Under the pieces are notes generated by a model. That model did no database searches and was not told the origin of the DNA. It saw only the letters and a list, made by a program, of their open reading frames with translations. Position numbers and translations under genes: made by a program. Of a stretch of 29,962 nt of DNA, positions 14,595 through 21,606 are shown one piece after another. How positions within the stretch are numbered: the first letter of the stretch is position 1; every line of letters begins with the position of its first letter. Source of the DNA: a virus; IMG/VR virus record IMGVR_UViG_3300032278_002366, positions 1-29,962 of that record. The stretch is one strand, 5' to 3'.

Positions 14595-14933
14595 ATGAGA
14601 CCTTTATGTATTTGTGGGTTAAAACCTGCTGCTATAAATTATAAAAAGAATGGAAAAACATATTTCCGTAAGAAATGCGAGACTTGTACTCGTTACGGAA
14701 GTACAGGTTATGGTTTTCCTAAATGGAAACAGTCAGGTTATAATAAAAAAGACTACTGTGAAAAATGTAATTTTAAAAGTAGTTATCAAGAACAGTTTAA
14801 TGTATTCCATATAGATGGAAGTTTAGCTAATTGTAAATTTAGTAATTTAAAAACAATATGTGCAAATTGTCAACGTATTATGCAGAAGGATGGTGTTCAG
14901 TGGAAGCAAGGAGATCTTTTACCTGATTTTTAA
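14595..14933 (+). CDS. HNH-type zinc-ribbon endonuclease-like protein (112 aa)
   Basis: Two metal-binding clusters are visible: C5/C7/C28/C31 and C55/C58/C89/C92. The second surrounds an HNH-like core with H72-x-D74-G (FHIDGSL) and N84 in SNLKTICANC. The final His of a classical HNH motif is replaced by Q93, so cleavage activity is uncertain. It ends with a conserved-looking GDLLPDF tail. Similar small proteins are scattered in marine T4-like phages. They could be homing-type nucleases, packaging-associated HNH proteins or zinc-finger regulators. It is the only plus-strand gene in an otherwise minus-strand block. Its last 56 bp overlap the end of the dNMP kinase gene tail-to-tail. Confidence 0.75.
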   Translation: MRPLCICGLKPAAINYKKNGKTYFRKKCETCTRYGSTGYGFPKWKQSGYNKKDYCEKCNFKSSYQEQFNVFHIDGSLANCKFSNLKTICANCQRIMQKDGVQWKQGDLLPDF

Positions 14934-15486
14934 GATCGCTTATTGTTCCAGAATTTTCAATATATACATCTTTAGGACCTTTAATCCAGTGCCATTCACT
15001 AGCATGTACTGAAGGTTCTATGTTATTATTTTCATATTCTATTCGCCATTTGGGATCAGGTCCTCTTTTAATTTCCCATACAAATCCACCTATATTTTTC
15101 ATCATTTTAACTTCGTTTTGGAAACGCACATCAGTAATAACATAATTATTATGTGGATTTTCTATTATTGTTTGTTTAACTAAACTAACCCAAATTCCAT
15201 CAAAAAATCCAACACGTAAACAATCTGTACCAAATTCTTGTAATACTAATCGTGGAGTAATAGTTCTATTAGTTTCGTTTGACCAAAATTCATCAGGTTT
15301 TTCGCGCCAAGTTCGACTAACATCGGTTGTACCTTCAAGCATCATTCGGTCCCAGCCAAATGTAGCTGCTACAGCATCTTTGAGTCTGTCTGCAAAACTT
15401 AATTTTTGAAAATTATGTTCTTGAATTAAAATATCAGCAACAGTGTTTTTACCAGATCCGATTAAACCACAGATACCAATAATCAT
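14878..15486 (-). CDS. 1: Deoxynucleoside monophosphate kinase (gp1-like)
   Basis: The 202-aa enzyme phosphorylates dNMPs to dNDPs for phage DNA synthesis. The N-terminal P-loop is GLIGSGKNT (residues 7-15). It is followed by a family-type segment (LSFADRLKDAVA), a lid/substrate region with WREKPDEFW and TPRLVLQEFGTD, and a conserved VITDVRFQNE (117-126) with Asp and Arg for nucleotide handling. Length and motifs match the T4 gene 1 family in marine phages. The start has a modest AGGA Shine-Dalgarno. The C-terminal 18 codons are overlapped by the convergent HNH gene. It is cotranscribed with the upstream 2OG oxygenase (9-bp gap), so a nucleotide-metabolism gene sits among tail genes. Confidence 0.88.
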   Translation of the reverse strand: MIIGICGLIGSGKNTVADILIQEHNFQKLSFADRLKDAVAATFGWDRMMLEGTTDVSRTWREKPDEFWSNETNRTITPRLVLQEFGTDCLRVGFFDGIWVSLVKQTIIENPHNNYVITDVRFQNEVKMMKNIGGFVWEIKRGPDPKWRIEYENNNIEPSVHASEWHWIKGPKDVYIENSGTISDLKNQVKDLLASTEHHPSA

Positions 15487-15495
15487 ATTATAGTC

Positions 15496-16164
15496 CTATA
15501 ATGTTAATAAAGAAGGTCCGTGACCTATTTCTCCTCTAATATAAGTATTAAATGCTAAACTATATCGATCCTGTTTTGTAGGATTAGGAGGTACACCATG
15601 ATGTAAAAATGAAGGAAATATAAGTACGTTTCCTGTCTCAGGAACTATTTCATATCCACTTAAATTATATTGGTTATTCTTTTTTCCTTTTGACTGAGGC
15701 ATTAACTGCATAGGAAATATATTATTATAAAGATTTGTTTTTGAAAAAGTAATATTTCCTGAATTGGGAGGGAAGTCTATATAATATACTCCACTTAATA
15801 TTGAATTAGTATGATTATGGAGCATATTGTGCTCACCTTGTTTATACTGATTTATCCAACTAGTTTCAATTGACACAGTTACATCATCAGTAATATCTAA
15901 TATGTCATGCACAAAATAATCAATAGCTTTTTGAATTTTTATTTTAAGAGATTTAAGTTGAGGATTATTTAAGATATGGAATCCTTGTTTAGTAGGATCT
16001 TCTTCAACTAAACCTATTCCTGCTGTTACTCCTACGCGACCTTGAGGATAATCTAAGTTTACAATCCATGCTTTAGTTATGGCGTCAGGTGGACCAATAT
16101 TTGTTTGAAATAAAGGAACAGAAAACATAGGGATAACTTTAACTGAATGTTCTTCTATAGTCAT
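15496..16164 (-). CDS. 2OG-Fe(II) oxygenase-like protein (222 aa)
   Basis: The protein is a putative non-haem iron, 2-oxoglutarate-dependent oxygenase of the marine-phage/cyanobacterial type. The jelly-roll core runs from WINQYKQGEHNML (103-115) through HNHTNSILSGVYYID (116-130) to VLIFPSFLHHGVPP (180-193) and RYSLAFNTYI (200-209). Likely iron ligands are H116 or H118 and H188 or H189, and R200 is the likely 2-oxoglutarate anchor. The substrate is unknown. A TTGACA-17-TATAGT promoter lies so close to the ATG at 16164 that the mRNA would be leaderless. A start at M13 (position 16128) is possible but also lacks a Shine-Dalgarno. A second, different oxygenase of the class lies at 20901. Confidence 0.85.
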   Translation of the reverse strand: MTIEEHSVKVIPMFSVPLFQTNIGPPDAITKAWIVNLDYPQGRVGVTAGIGLVEEDPTKQGFHILNNPQLKSLKIKIQKAIDYFVHDILDITDDVTVSIETSWINQYKQGEHNMLHNHTNSILSGVYYIDFPPNSGNITFSKTNLYNNIFPMQLMPQSKGKKNNQYNLSGYEIVPETGNVLIFPSFLHHGVPPNPTKQDRYSLAFNTYIRGEIGHGPSLLTL

Positions 16165-16170
16165 ATTATA

Positions 16171-16199
16171 ACTATATACTCTTAAAGAATAAATGTCAA
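16171..16199 (-). promoter_or_regulatory. Sigma70-type promoter of the 2OG oxygenase/dNMP kinase pair
   Basis: On the minus strand a perfect TTGACA (16194-16199) and TATAGT (16171-16176; 5 of 6 to consensus) are separated by 17 bp. The -10 box ends 6 nt before the ATG, so transcription would start at or next to the start codon. It resembles the gp32 promoter and not the late octamers. This suggests early/middle expression of the oxygenase and dNMP kinase. Confidence 0.72.
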
Positions 16200-16206
16200 G
16201 TAATTA

Positions 16207-16965
16207 TTAACCAATTAGAAAACCGTAACCTACACCACCCGAAACTGCTGAAGAAACTTCTGCTTCTAGTTTTTCAATTTCTGCTGCTGCTTCGGTTTTA
16301 AGGGTATCGCCATTTAATTGACTACCACCTTGAGGACCAGCTATTGTAGCAAATTTAGAACGTGCTTCTCCTAGCATAAATTTACAAGTAGCAACTGTAT
16401 AATCTCTTAGCCATTGGTTAGCTAGATAATCTGTTAAAAGTTCACTATCGGGTCTATAATTATAACAATATAATAATAAGTTTTCTTCTGTTCGTGGACG
16501 TTGTAAAAGTGTAAGTTTTTTATTAGCTGGATTCCATTTAAATTCAATAAATGAGCCAAACATTCTTCCTACTATTTCTTGAAATCCTGAAAATAATTCG
16601 TAAGTAGCTAATCCACCCATATTAGAGCTTGCTAATAAGTAAGTATTTGTGTATGCTAAATTAAATGGTTCAAAGAGTGTACCACCATCGCCGCCACCGC
16701 TTCGAGAACCAATAGACCGTCTAAATAATTTTCTTACTTCGACAATTTCATTTGGTAATATGTATTCGTTTTGATCTACTACTGTAGGAAGGAAAATATA
16801 AGATTCTTCTACAGAATTATCAGAACGCTGTCGAAATTTAGTTAATGCTTTGGTTAAAGCAGTATTATAGTGTACAGGATCTAGTTCAACATCGATCATC
16901 CCACCACCTAGCATAGCATAAGCATAGTCAAAAATTTCTTGTCTTTGAGTTTGCAATTCTGACAT
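16207..16965 (-). CDS. 13: gp13 neck protein
   Basis: The 252-aa protein (T4 gp13 is 309 aa) forms, with gp14, the neck that closes the filled head and receives the tail. Segments typical of marine gp13 are visible: DVELDPVHYNTALTKALTKF (25-44), SVEESYIFLPTV (51-62), EVRKLFRRSIGSRSGGGDGG (76-95) and ELFSGFQEIVGRMFG. A C-terminal helical part holds WLRDYTVATCKFMLGEARSKF and ends VGYGFLIG. The start is set by an AAGGAG Shine-Dalgarno and an 18-nt leader after a GATAAATA late octamer. Its partner gp14 is transcribed away from it on the other strand, an unusual split of a normally collinear neck block. Confidence 0.85.
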   Translation of the reverse strand: MSELQTQRQEIFDYAYAMLGGGMIDVELDPVHYNTALTKALTKFRQRSDNSVEESYIFLPTVVDQNEYILPNEIVEVRKLFRRSIGSRSGGGDGGTLFEPFNLAYTNTYLLASSNMGGLATYELFSGFQEIVGRMFGSFIEFKWNPANKKLTLLQRPRTEENLLLYCYNYRPDSELLTDYLANQWLRDYTVATCKFMLGEARSKFATIAGPQGGSQLNGDTLKTEAAAEIEKLEAEVSSAVSGGVGYGFLIG

Positions 16966-16983
16966 TTAAAGTTCTCCTTACTG

Positions 16984-16991
16984 TATTTATC
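16984..16991 (-). promoter_or_regulatory. Divergent late-promoter octamer GATAAATA (gp13 side)
   Basis: One mismatch from TATAAATA, with an 18-nt leader containing AAGGAG before the gp13 ATG. It forms one arm of a perfect 9-bp inverted repeat (16984-17004, 3-bp centre) whose other arm is the gp14 octamer. Confidence 0.68.
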
Positions 16992-16996
16992 GTTCC

Positions 16997-17004
16997 GATA
17001 AATA
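16997..17004 (+). promoter_or_regulatory. Divergent late-promoter octamer GATAAATA (gp14 side)
   Basis: The mirror copy of the gp13 octamer, ending exactly 5 nt before the gp14 ATG with no Shine-Dalgarno between. The two octamers are only 5 bp apart, so two polymerase-sigma complexes could hardly bind at once. Confidence 0.65.
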
Positions 17005-17009
17005 GTTAT

Positions 17010-18170
17010 ATGCCAAGACTATCTTTATATAAACCAGAAAAAGGTAACGATTTTGACTTTTTAGATAGACAAATTCTAGAAATGTTTACTGTGGGTGGTA
17101 CTGATTTATTTGTTCACAAATATTTAGGACCATCAAATCCTGATGAAACTGATGCTACAGCAGATCAACCACGTTATGACAGCGTAAAGGAAACTAATAT
17201 TCAAGACTTGCTGTTTATGGAAAACCGTGATAGAAAATATGATCCTGATGTTTATGCAATGCGAGGAGTTTATAATGTTCAAGATGTAGATTTTGATATG
17301 ACTCAATTTGGATTATTTTTACAAAATGATACGCTTATGTTAACTATTCATATTCGTAGTTCAGTAAAAACATTAGGAAGAAAAATAATGTCGGGTGATG
17401 TAATCGAATTGCCTCATTTAGTAGATGAATATGCACTTAACGATTATGCTACTGCACTTAAAAGATTTTATGTAGTAGAAGATGTTAATCGTGCTTCAGA
17501 AGGATTTACACAAACATGGTATCCACATTTGTATCGTGTAAAAATGAAGCAAATAGTAGATAGTCAAGAATTTAAAGAAATCTTAGATCTTCCAGCAGAA
17601 GAAGATGCACCAGGTGGCAATACATTAAGAGATTTGTTATCAACATACGAACAAGAAATGCAAATTAATGATGCAATTGTTAAACAAGCAGAAGAAGATG
17701 CTGCAAAGAGTGGTTATGATACAAGTCATCTTTTTACTTTAAGCGTAGATGACAATGGTGATACAGCATTAGTTACAGTAGATGCTTCGGATTTAGATGC
17801 AACTGATGGTATAACTGTTGATAAAGTAATGGTACCTCCTGAGAAAGAAGGTTATCAAGGATATTTAATAGGTGACGGTTTACCTCCTAATGGAGCAGAT
17901 TTTGGCCACGGTATAAGTTTTCCACTTGTACCATCAACTTATGATTATTTCTTAAGAACAGATTTCTTACCTAATAGATTATTTAGATTCGACGGAGCAA
18001 GGTGGGTAAAAATGGAAAATGCAGTGAGAATGTCATTAACAAATACAGATACAAGAGCTACTCAAAAGGGTACGTTTATTAATAATCCTACTACAAGCAC
18101 TATTGCTGGAGAAGTTGTACCAGAAAAACAAAGTTTGTCAAAAGCACTTAAACCAAAGGCAGATAACTAA
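17010..18170 (+). CDS. 14: gp14 neck protein
   Basis: The 386-aa protein is larger than T4 gp14 (256 aa). The N-terminal two-thirds carries segments typical of the marine gp14 family: RQILEMFTVGGTDLFVHKYLG, DLLFMENRDRKYD, DFDMTQFGLFLQNDTLMLTI (95-115), then GDVIELPHLVDEYALND and ALKRFYVVEDVNRASEGFT. Residues about 195-265 are an acidic helical linker. The C-terminus (YDYFLRT, then RLFRFDGARWVKME) is a short Trp hairpin similar to modules in gp18 and gp15. gp14 joins the head portal region to the tail together with gp13 and gp15. It opens the plus-strand operon from a likely leaderless late promoter, and its stop overlaps the gp15 start (TAATG). Confidence 0.85.
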   Translation: MPRLSLYKPEKGNDFDFLDRQILEMFTVGGTDLFVHKYLGPSNPDETDATADQPRYDSVKETNIQDLLFMENRDRKYDPDVYAMRGVYNVQDVDFDMTQFGLFLQNDTLMLTIHIRSSVKTLGRKIMSGDVIELPHLVDEYALNDYATALKRFYVVEDVNRASEGFTQTWYPHLYRVKMKQIVDSQEFKEILDLPAEEDAPGGNTLRDLLSTYEQEMQINDAIVKQAEEDAAKSGYDTSHLFTLSVDDNGDTALVTVDASDLDATDGITVDKVMVPPEKEGYQGYLIGDGLPPNGADFGHGISFPLVPSTYDYFLRTDFLPNRLFRFDGARWVKMENAVRMSLTNTDTRATQKGTFINNPTTSTIAGEVVPEKQSLSKALKPKADN

Positions 18171-19642
18171 TGGAGCATTTTTACGACGGGCAAGTTAGAC
18201 GATACTTAACCCAAATTATTAGATTAATGAGTAATTTTTCTTATAAAGATGGGAAAGGAGTTCTTACACAAGTTCCTGTAATGTATGGAGATATTACACG
18301 TCAAGTGGGAACTTTATTACGTGATAATTCTGAAAATAAACTTCCTAGTGCTCCGCGAATGGCGGTTTATGTAGGAGATCTTGAAATGAATACTGCTATG
18401 CTTGCTGATCCTACTTATGTAAGTAAACTCCATATTAGAGAAAGGGCATATGACGAAGAAGGTGAAGAATATCTTAATGAAGCAGGAAAGAACTTCACTG
18501 TGGAACGACTAATGCCTACTCCATATATGTTAGGAGTAAATTGTGATATTTGGACTACAAATACTGATCAAAAACTTCAAATATTAGAACAAATACTAAT
18601 GTTGTTTAATCCAAGTTTAGAAATTCAAACTACAGATAATTATATAGATTGGACTAGTTTGAGTGTAGTAAATTTAGAAAATATTAATTTTAGTAGTAGA
18701 AGTATTCCAACAGGAACTGAAAGCGAAATAGATGTTGCTACATTAGGATTTAAAACACCTATTTATATTTCGCCTCCTACAAAAGTTAAAAGATTAGGTA
18801 TTATTACTAGTATCCTTCAAAGTATTTTTGATGAAACAGGAAATATAAGTACTTTAAACTTTTCTACTTTTCCGTCTCCTTTAAGTACTATCAATGCTAC
18901 TACAGAAACTGGCATAACAACAAATGCTGAAGGAGATGTTGTGGCGACACCAACTCCTAGTAAATTAGCACGAGGTGGAGATCCTCCGTACACTGCTGGC
19001 GAAGCTCTAGCAACAATAGGAATATCACACAATCATCCTAATTTATTAGTATTAAATAATACAATACAATTAGTTAAAAGTGGTATTGTTGGAGGAGAAA
19101 CTTGGGAAGGATATTTAAAAGCATACCCCTTTACATATGAAGCAGGGTTAACACAAGTACGATTATCAAGAATAGACCTTACTAATGAAATTATAGGAAC
19201 ATTTGCTGTTGACCCCAATGATTTAACAGTGGCAGTAGTAAACTGGGACGAAGATAGTTTACCAACTGATACAGTTATAACTGGTCCTACAGGTGATAGT
19301 GCAAAAATTAATTATATTATAGATCCAGGTAAATCCAATCCCACAGATCTTAAAACAGTGGGTGGTAGAATATTATTATTAGGACCAATAGGTAGTACTG
19401 ATAATACAGACGGTCCTGATGCTTGGAAAAATACAAATGGATCTGATTTCATTGCAGGTGCTAATGATATAATTGAGTGGGACGGATCTAGTTGGACTAT
19501 AGTTTTTGATGCATCAACTTCTACTGCTGTAACTTATACTACTAATTTAAATACAGGTATTCAATATAAATGGAACTTAACTGAATGGGTATTATCGTTT
19601 GAAGGCGAATATCCAGACGGTAGTTGGCGCTTAGTATTTTAA
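18170..19642 (+). CDS. 15: gp15 tail terminator/sheath stabiliser with C-terminal extension
   Basis: The first 220 or so residues match gp15, the ring that caps the tail and connects it to the neck. MEHFYDGQVRRYLTQIIRLM, LTQVPVMYGDITRQ (34-47), RMAVYVGDLEMNTAML and MPTPYMLGVNCDIWTTNTDQ followed by QILEQILMLFNPSLEIQ are the expected tail-terminator pattern. T4 gp15 is 272 aa and this one is 490 aa. The extra C-terminal part is beta-rich and contains DIIEWDGSSWTIVFDAS and a closing EGEYPDGSWRLVF, which resemble Trp-hairpin modules in gp18 and gp14. The overlap with gp14 suggests coupled translation. The Nudix gene begins 13 bp after its stop. Confidence 0.85.
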   Translation: MEHFYDGQVRRYLTQIIRLMSNFSYKDGKGVLTQVPVMYGDITRQVGTLLRDNSENKLPSAPRMAVYVGDLEMNTAMLADPTYVSKLHIRERAYDEEGEEYLNEAGKNFTVERLMPTPYMLGVNCDIWTTNTDQKLQILEQILMLFNPSLEIQTTDNYIDWTSLSVVNLENINFSSRSIPTGTESEIDVATLGFKTPIYISPPTKVKRLGIITSILQSIFDETGNISTLNFSTFPSPLSTINATTETGITTNAEGDVVATPTPSKLARGGDPPYTAGEALATIGISHNHPNLLVLNNTIQLVKSGIVGGETWEGYLKAYPFTYEAGLTQVRLSRIDLTNEIIGTFAVDPNDLTVAVVNWDEDSLPTDTVITGPTGDSAKINYIIDPGKSNPTDLKTVGGRILLLGPIGSTDNTDGPDAWKNTNGSDFIAGANDIIEWDGSSWTIVFDASTSTAVTYTTNLNTGIQYKWNLTEWVLSFEGEYPDGSWRLVF

Positions 19643-19650
19643 GATAATTA
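19643..19650 (+). promoter_or_regulatory. Degenerate late octamer GATAATTA before the Nudix gene
   Basis: One mismatch from the GATAAATA form used at gp14, ending exactly 5 nt before the Nudix ATG, with no Shine-Dalgarno. The sequence alone is weak. The identical 5-nt spacing is the reason for listing it. If active, it would give the sugar cassette its own late transcript. Confidence 0.35.
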
Positions 19651-19655
19651 TTTGT

Positions 19656-20096
19656 ATGAGTGATATTGTTTGTAGTGGTGCTCTCTTTTATACCCTTGAC
19701 ACAAATAGATTTTTGTTTTTACATAGATCTAATGGAAAACAAGCAAATATGTGGGGTATAGTAGGTGGTACTAATCAAAATACTGAAACACCGTGGGAAG
19801 GTTTAAAAAGAGAAATTCAGGAAGAAATAGGTTCTCTTCCTAAAATTAAAAAAACCTTACCATTAGAAACATTTGTTTCTAATGATGCACAATTTGAATT
19901 TCATACTTATATAGTAGTTGTTCAGTCAGAATTTATTCCAGTACTTAATAGTGAGCATAGCGGATATTCATGGTGTAGTTTTGGTAAATGGCCAAAGCCA
20001 TTACATTTAGGCTTACGTAATACTTTACAAAATAAAGTAAATCTTTTAAAATTAGAAACAGTATTTAAAACAATTAGTTTATTAGACGAAAAATGA
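19656..20096 (+). CDS. Nudix hydrolase (GDP-mannose hydrolase-like size)
   Basis: A complete Nudix box is present at residues 38-60: G38, E44, R52-E53, E56-E57 and G59, in the spacing Gx5Ex7REUxEExGU. The enzyme should hydrolyse a nucleoside diphosphate linked to another group, with Mg2+ bound by the REUxEE glutamates. Length (146 aa), LFLHRSNGKQANMWGIVGG before the box and the late HSGYSWCSFGKWP segment fit a small MutT/nucleotide-sugar-type enzyme; the substrate cannot be read. The stop overlaps the HldD-like start (ATGA). Placement at the head of a sugar-gene cassette favours a nucleotide-sugar or a house-cleaning role. Confidence 0.92.
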   Translation: MSDIVCSGALFYTLDTNRFLFLHRSNGKQANMWGIVGGTNQNTETPWEGLKREIQEEIGSLPKIKKTLPLETFVSNDAQFEFHTYIVVVQSEFIPVLNSEHSGYSWCSFGKWPKPLHLGLRNTLQNKVNLLKLETVFKTISLLDEK

Positions 20097-20911
20097 AAGT
20101 ATTAGTAACCGGACATAAAGGTTTTATTGGACAGAATCTTACTTCTTATTTTATGCAACAAGGGCATCAAGTAGAGGGTTGGGAGTTTATGCCTAACACT
20201 ATTCCTGATCCTAGTAGTTATGATTGGGTAGTACATTTAGGAGCAATTAGTGATACTACTTTTTCTGATGTAGATCAGATTATAGAGCAAAATTATGAAT
20301 ACTCATTAAGATTGTTACAAGTTTGTAATACTTTAGGAATTAATTTTCAATATGCTTCGAGTGCTAGTGTTTATGGTCCTACACATCATTTTACAGAAGA
20401 TGGGTTGTTATTTCCTCAATCACCGTACGCTTGGTCAAAATATTTGTTTGATAGATTTGTAACTCAAAATTTAAGTGAATTTGATATTACTGTACAAGGA
20501 TTTAGATATTTTAATGTTTATGGTCCTTATGAAAATCATAAAAAAGAACAAGCAAGTCCTTATACAAAATTTATAAATCAAGCAAAAGAAAATAAAGTGA
20601 TTCAAATATTTGAAAATAGTGAAAATTATTTTAGAGATTTTATTTGTGTAGAAGATGTTTGTAAAGTTCATAAAAAAATGATGCAAACAACTTCAGAAGG
20701 TATATATAATATAGGAACCGGAAATCCTGTAAGTTTTTATGCTATTGCAAAAGCAGTAGCATCAAAATATCAAGTTGATATAGAATATATACCTATGCCA
20801 GATAATTTAAAATTACAATATCAAAAATATACTAATGCAGATTTGAGTAAATTAAATTCTATTATTGATATTAATTGGATTAATATTGAGGATTATATAA
20901 ATGAATATTGA
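20093..20911 (+). CDS. HldD-like ADP-glycero-manno-heptose 6-epimerase (SDR)
   Basis: This is an NAD(P)-dependent extended SDR of 272 aa (E. coli HldD is 310). The Rossmann motif is GHKGFIG (7-13), the catalytic set is S90/S92 (YASSASVYG) and Y112-x3-K116 (YAWSKYLFD), and GFRYFNVYGPYENHK (136-150) and YFRDFICVEDV (179-189) follow. The combination of LGAISDTT (49-56), YASSASVYG and RYFNVYGPYE.HK is diagnostic of the ADP-L-glycero-D-manno-heptose epimerase group. HldD makes the final ADP-heptose form for LPS inner core. A GmhB-like phosphatase of the same pathway lies in the same cassette. It may act on a related sugar nucleotide. It overlaps both neighbours. Confidence 0.85.
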   Translation: MKVLVTGHKGFIGQNLTSYFMQQGHQVEGWEFMPNTIPDPSSYDWVVHLGAISDTTFSDVDQIIEQNYEYSLRLLQVCNTLGINFQYASSASVYGPTHHFTEDGLLFPQSPYAWSKYLFDRFVTQNLSEFDITVQGFRYFNVYGPYENHKKEQASPYTKFINQAKENKVIQIFENSENYFRDFICVEDVCKVHKKMMQTTSEGIYNIGTGNPVSFYAIAKAVASKYQVDIEYIPMPDNLKLQYQKYTNADLSKLNSIIDINWINIEDYINEY

Positions 20912-21587
20912 AAATAAAAACGGTGAGTTTGTAAAAGAACATAGTATTTTATTACCATTTAGTCCACCAATATATGAAACTGTGTTAAACGCAAACGATT
21001 TAAAATTTATCCAAGAGTATGCAGAATTAAGCCGTACTGCTTTTCATGTAGGCGATATGTTATCAGGAAATATTGCAGAGCAAAGAGGATCTGATATTGA
21101 AAATGACGAAATGCGGGAAAAGATGATAGACATATTATTGCCTCACATACAAGAATATTTTAAAATTTGTCAAATACAGGAAAGACAGCAGCTTCCTCAA
21201 TTAGAGAAAGAAAAAAATAACCCCTTGCCAGATTATAGTAAAATTAAGTTTCATTTAGGAAATGGTACTTGGTTTAATTTTATGAGAGCAAACGAATTTA
21301 ATCCTTTACATTGCCATTCTGGTGTAATTAATGGAATTGTTATGGTACAAATTCCTGAAGAAATTTCTTCAGAAGTTAGAACAGTACCTATGGCGTCAAA
21401 TGCTCGTTGCCCGGGTCAATTAGAATGGGTACATGGTTCTTGGGGTGCAGGAGCATATAGAAAATATCCTGTAACAGGAGAACTTTATATGTTTCCAGCA
21501 CAACTTAGGCATCAAGTATATCCTTTTACCAGCGATGTTGAACGAATTACAATGAGTTGGAATGTATTTGATATAAAATTTGATTAA
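20901..21587 (+). CDS. Second 2OG-Fe(II) oxygenase-like protein (228 aa)
   Basis: A jelly-roll oxygenase of a different subfamily from the one at 15496. Key segments are TWFNFMRANEFNPLHCHSGV (123-142; H137 and H139 as likely iron ligands), GELYMFPAQLRHQVYPF (193-209; H204) and ERITMSWNVF (214-223; R215 as likely 2-oxoglutarate anchor). A long insertion (150-190) with WVHGSWGAG separates the halves. The substrate is unknown. The ATG follows GAGGA by 7 nt and overlaps the HldD-like gene by 11 bp. Sitting between sugar enzymes, it may hydroxylate a sugar, lipid or protein intermediate, which is inference. Confidence 0.83.
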   Translation: MNIENKNGEFVKEHSILLPFSPPIYETVLNANDLKFIQEYAELSRTAFHVGDMLSGNIAEQRGSDIENDEMREKMIDILLPHIQEYFKICQIQERQQLPQLEKEKNNPLPDYSKIKFHLGNGTWFNFMRANEFNPLHCHSGVINGIVMVQIPEEISSEVRTVPMASNARCPGQLEWVHGSWGAGAYRKYPVTGELYMFPAQLRHQVYPFTSDVERITMSWNVFDIKFD

Positions 21588-21606
21588 TTAAGTGTGGAGA
21601 TAGATT

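Noticed and set aside
20889-20903. TATAAATG just before the second 2OG oxygenase as a late promoter
   Set aside because: It lies inside the HldD-like coding region, overlaps the ATG itself and lacks the final A of the octamer. A GAGGA Shine-Dalgarno explains the start better.
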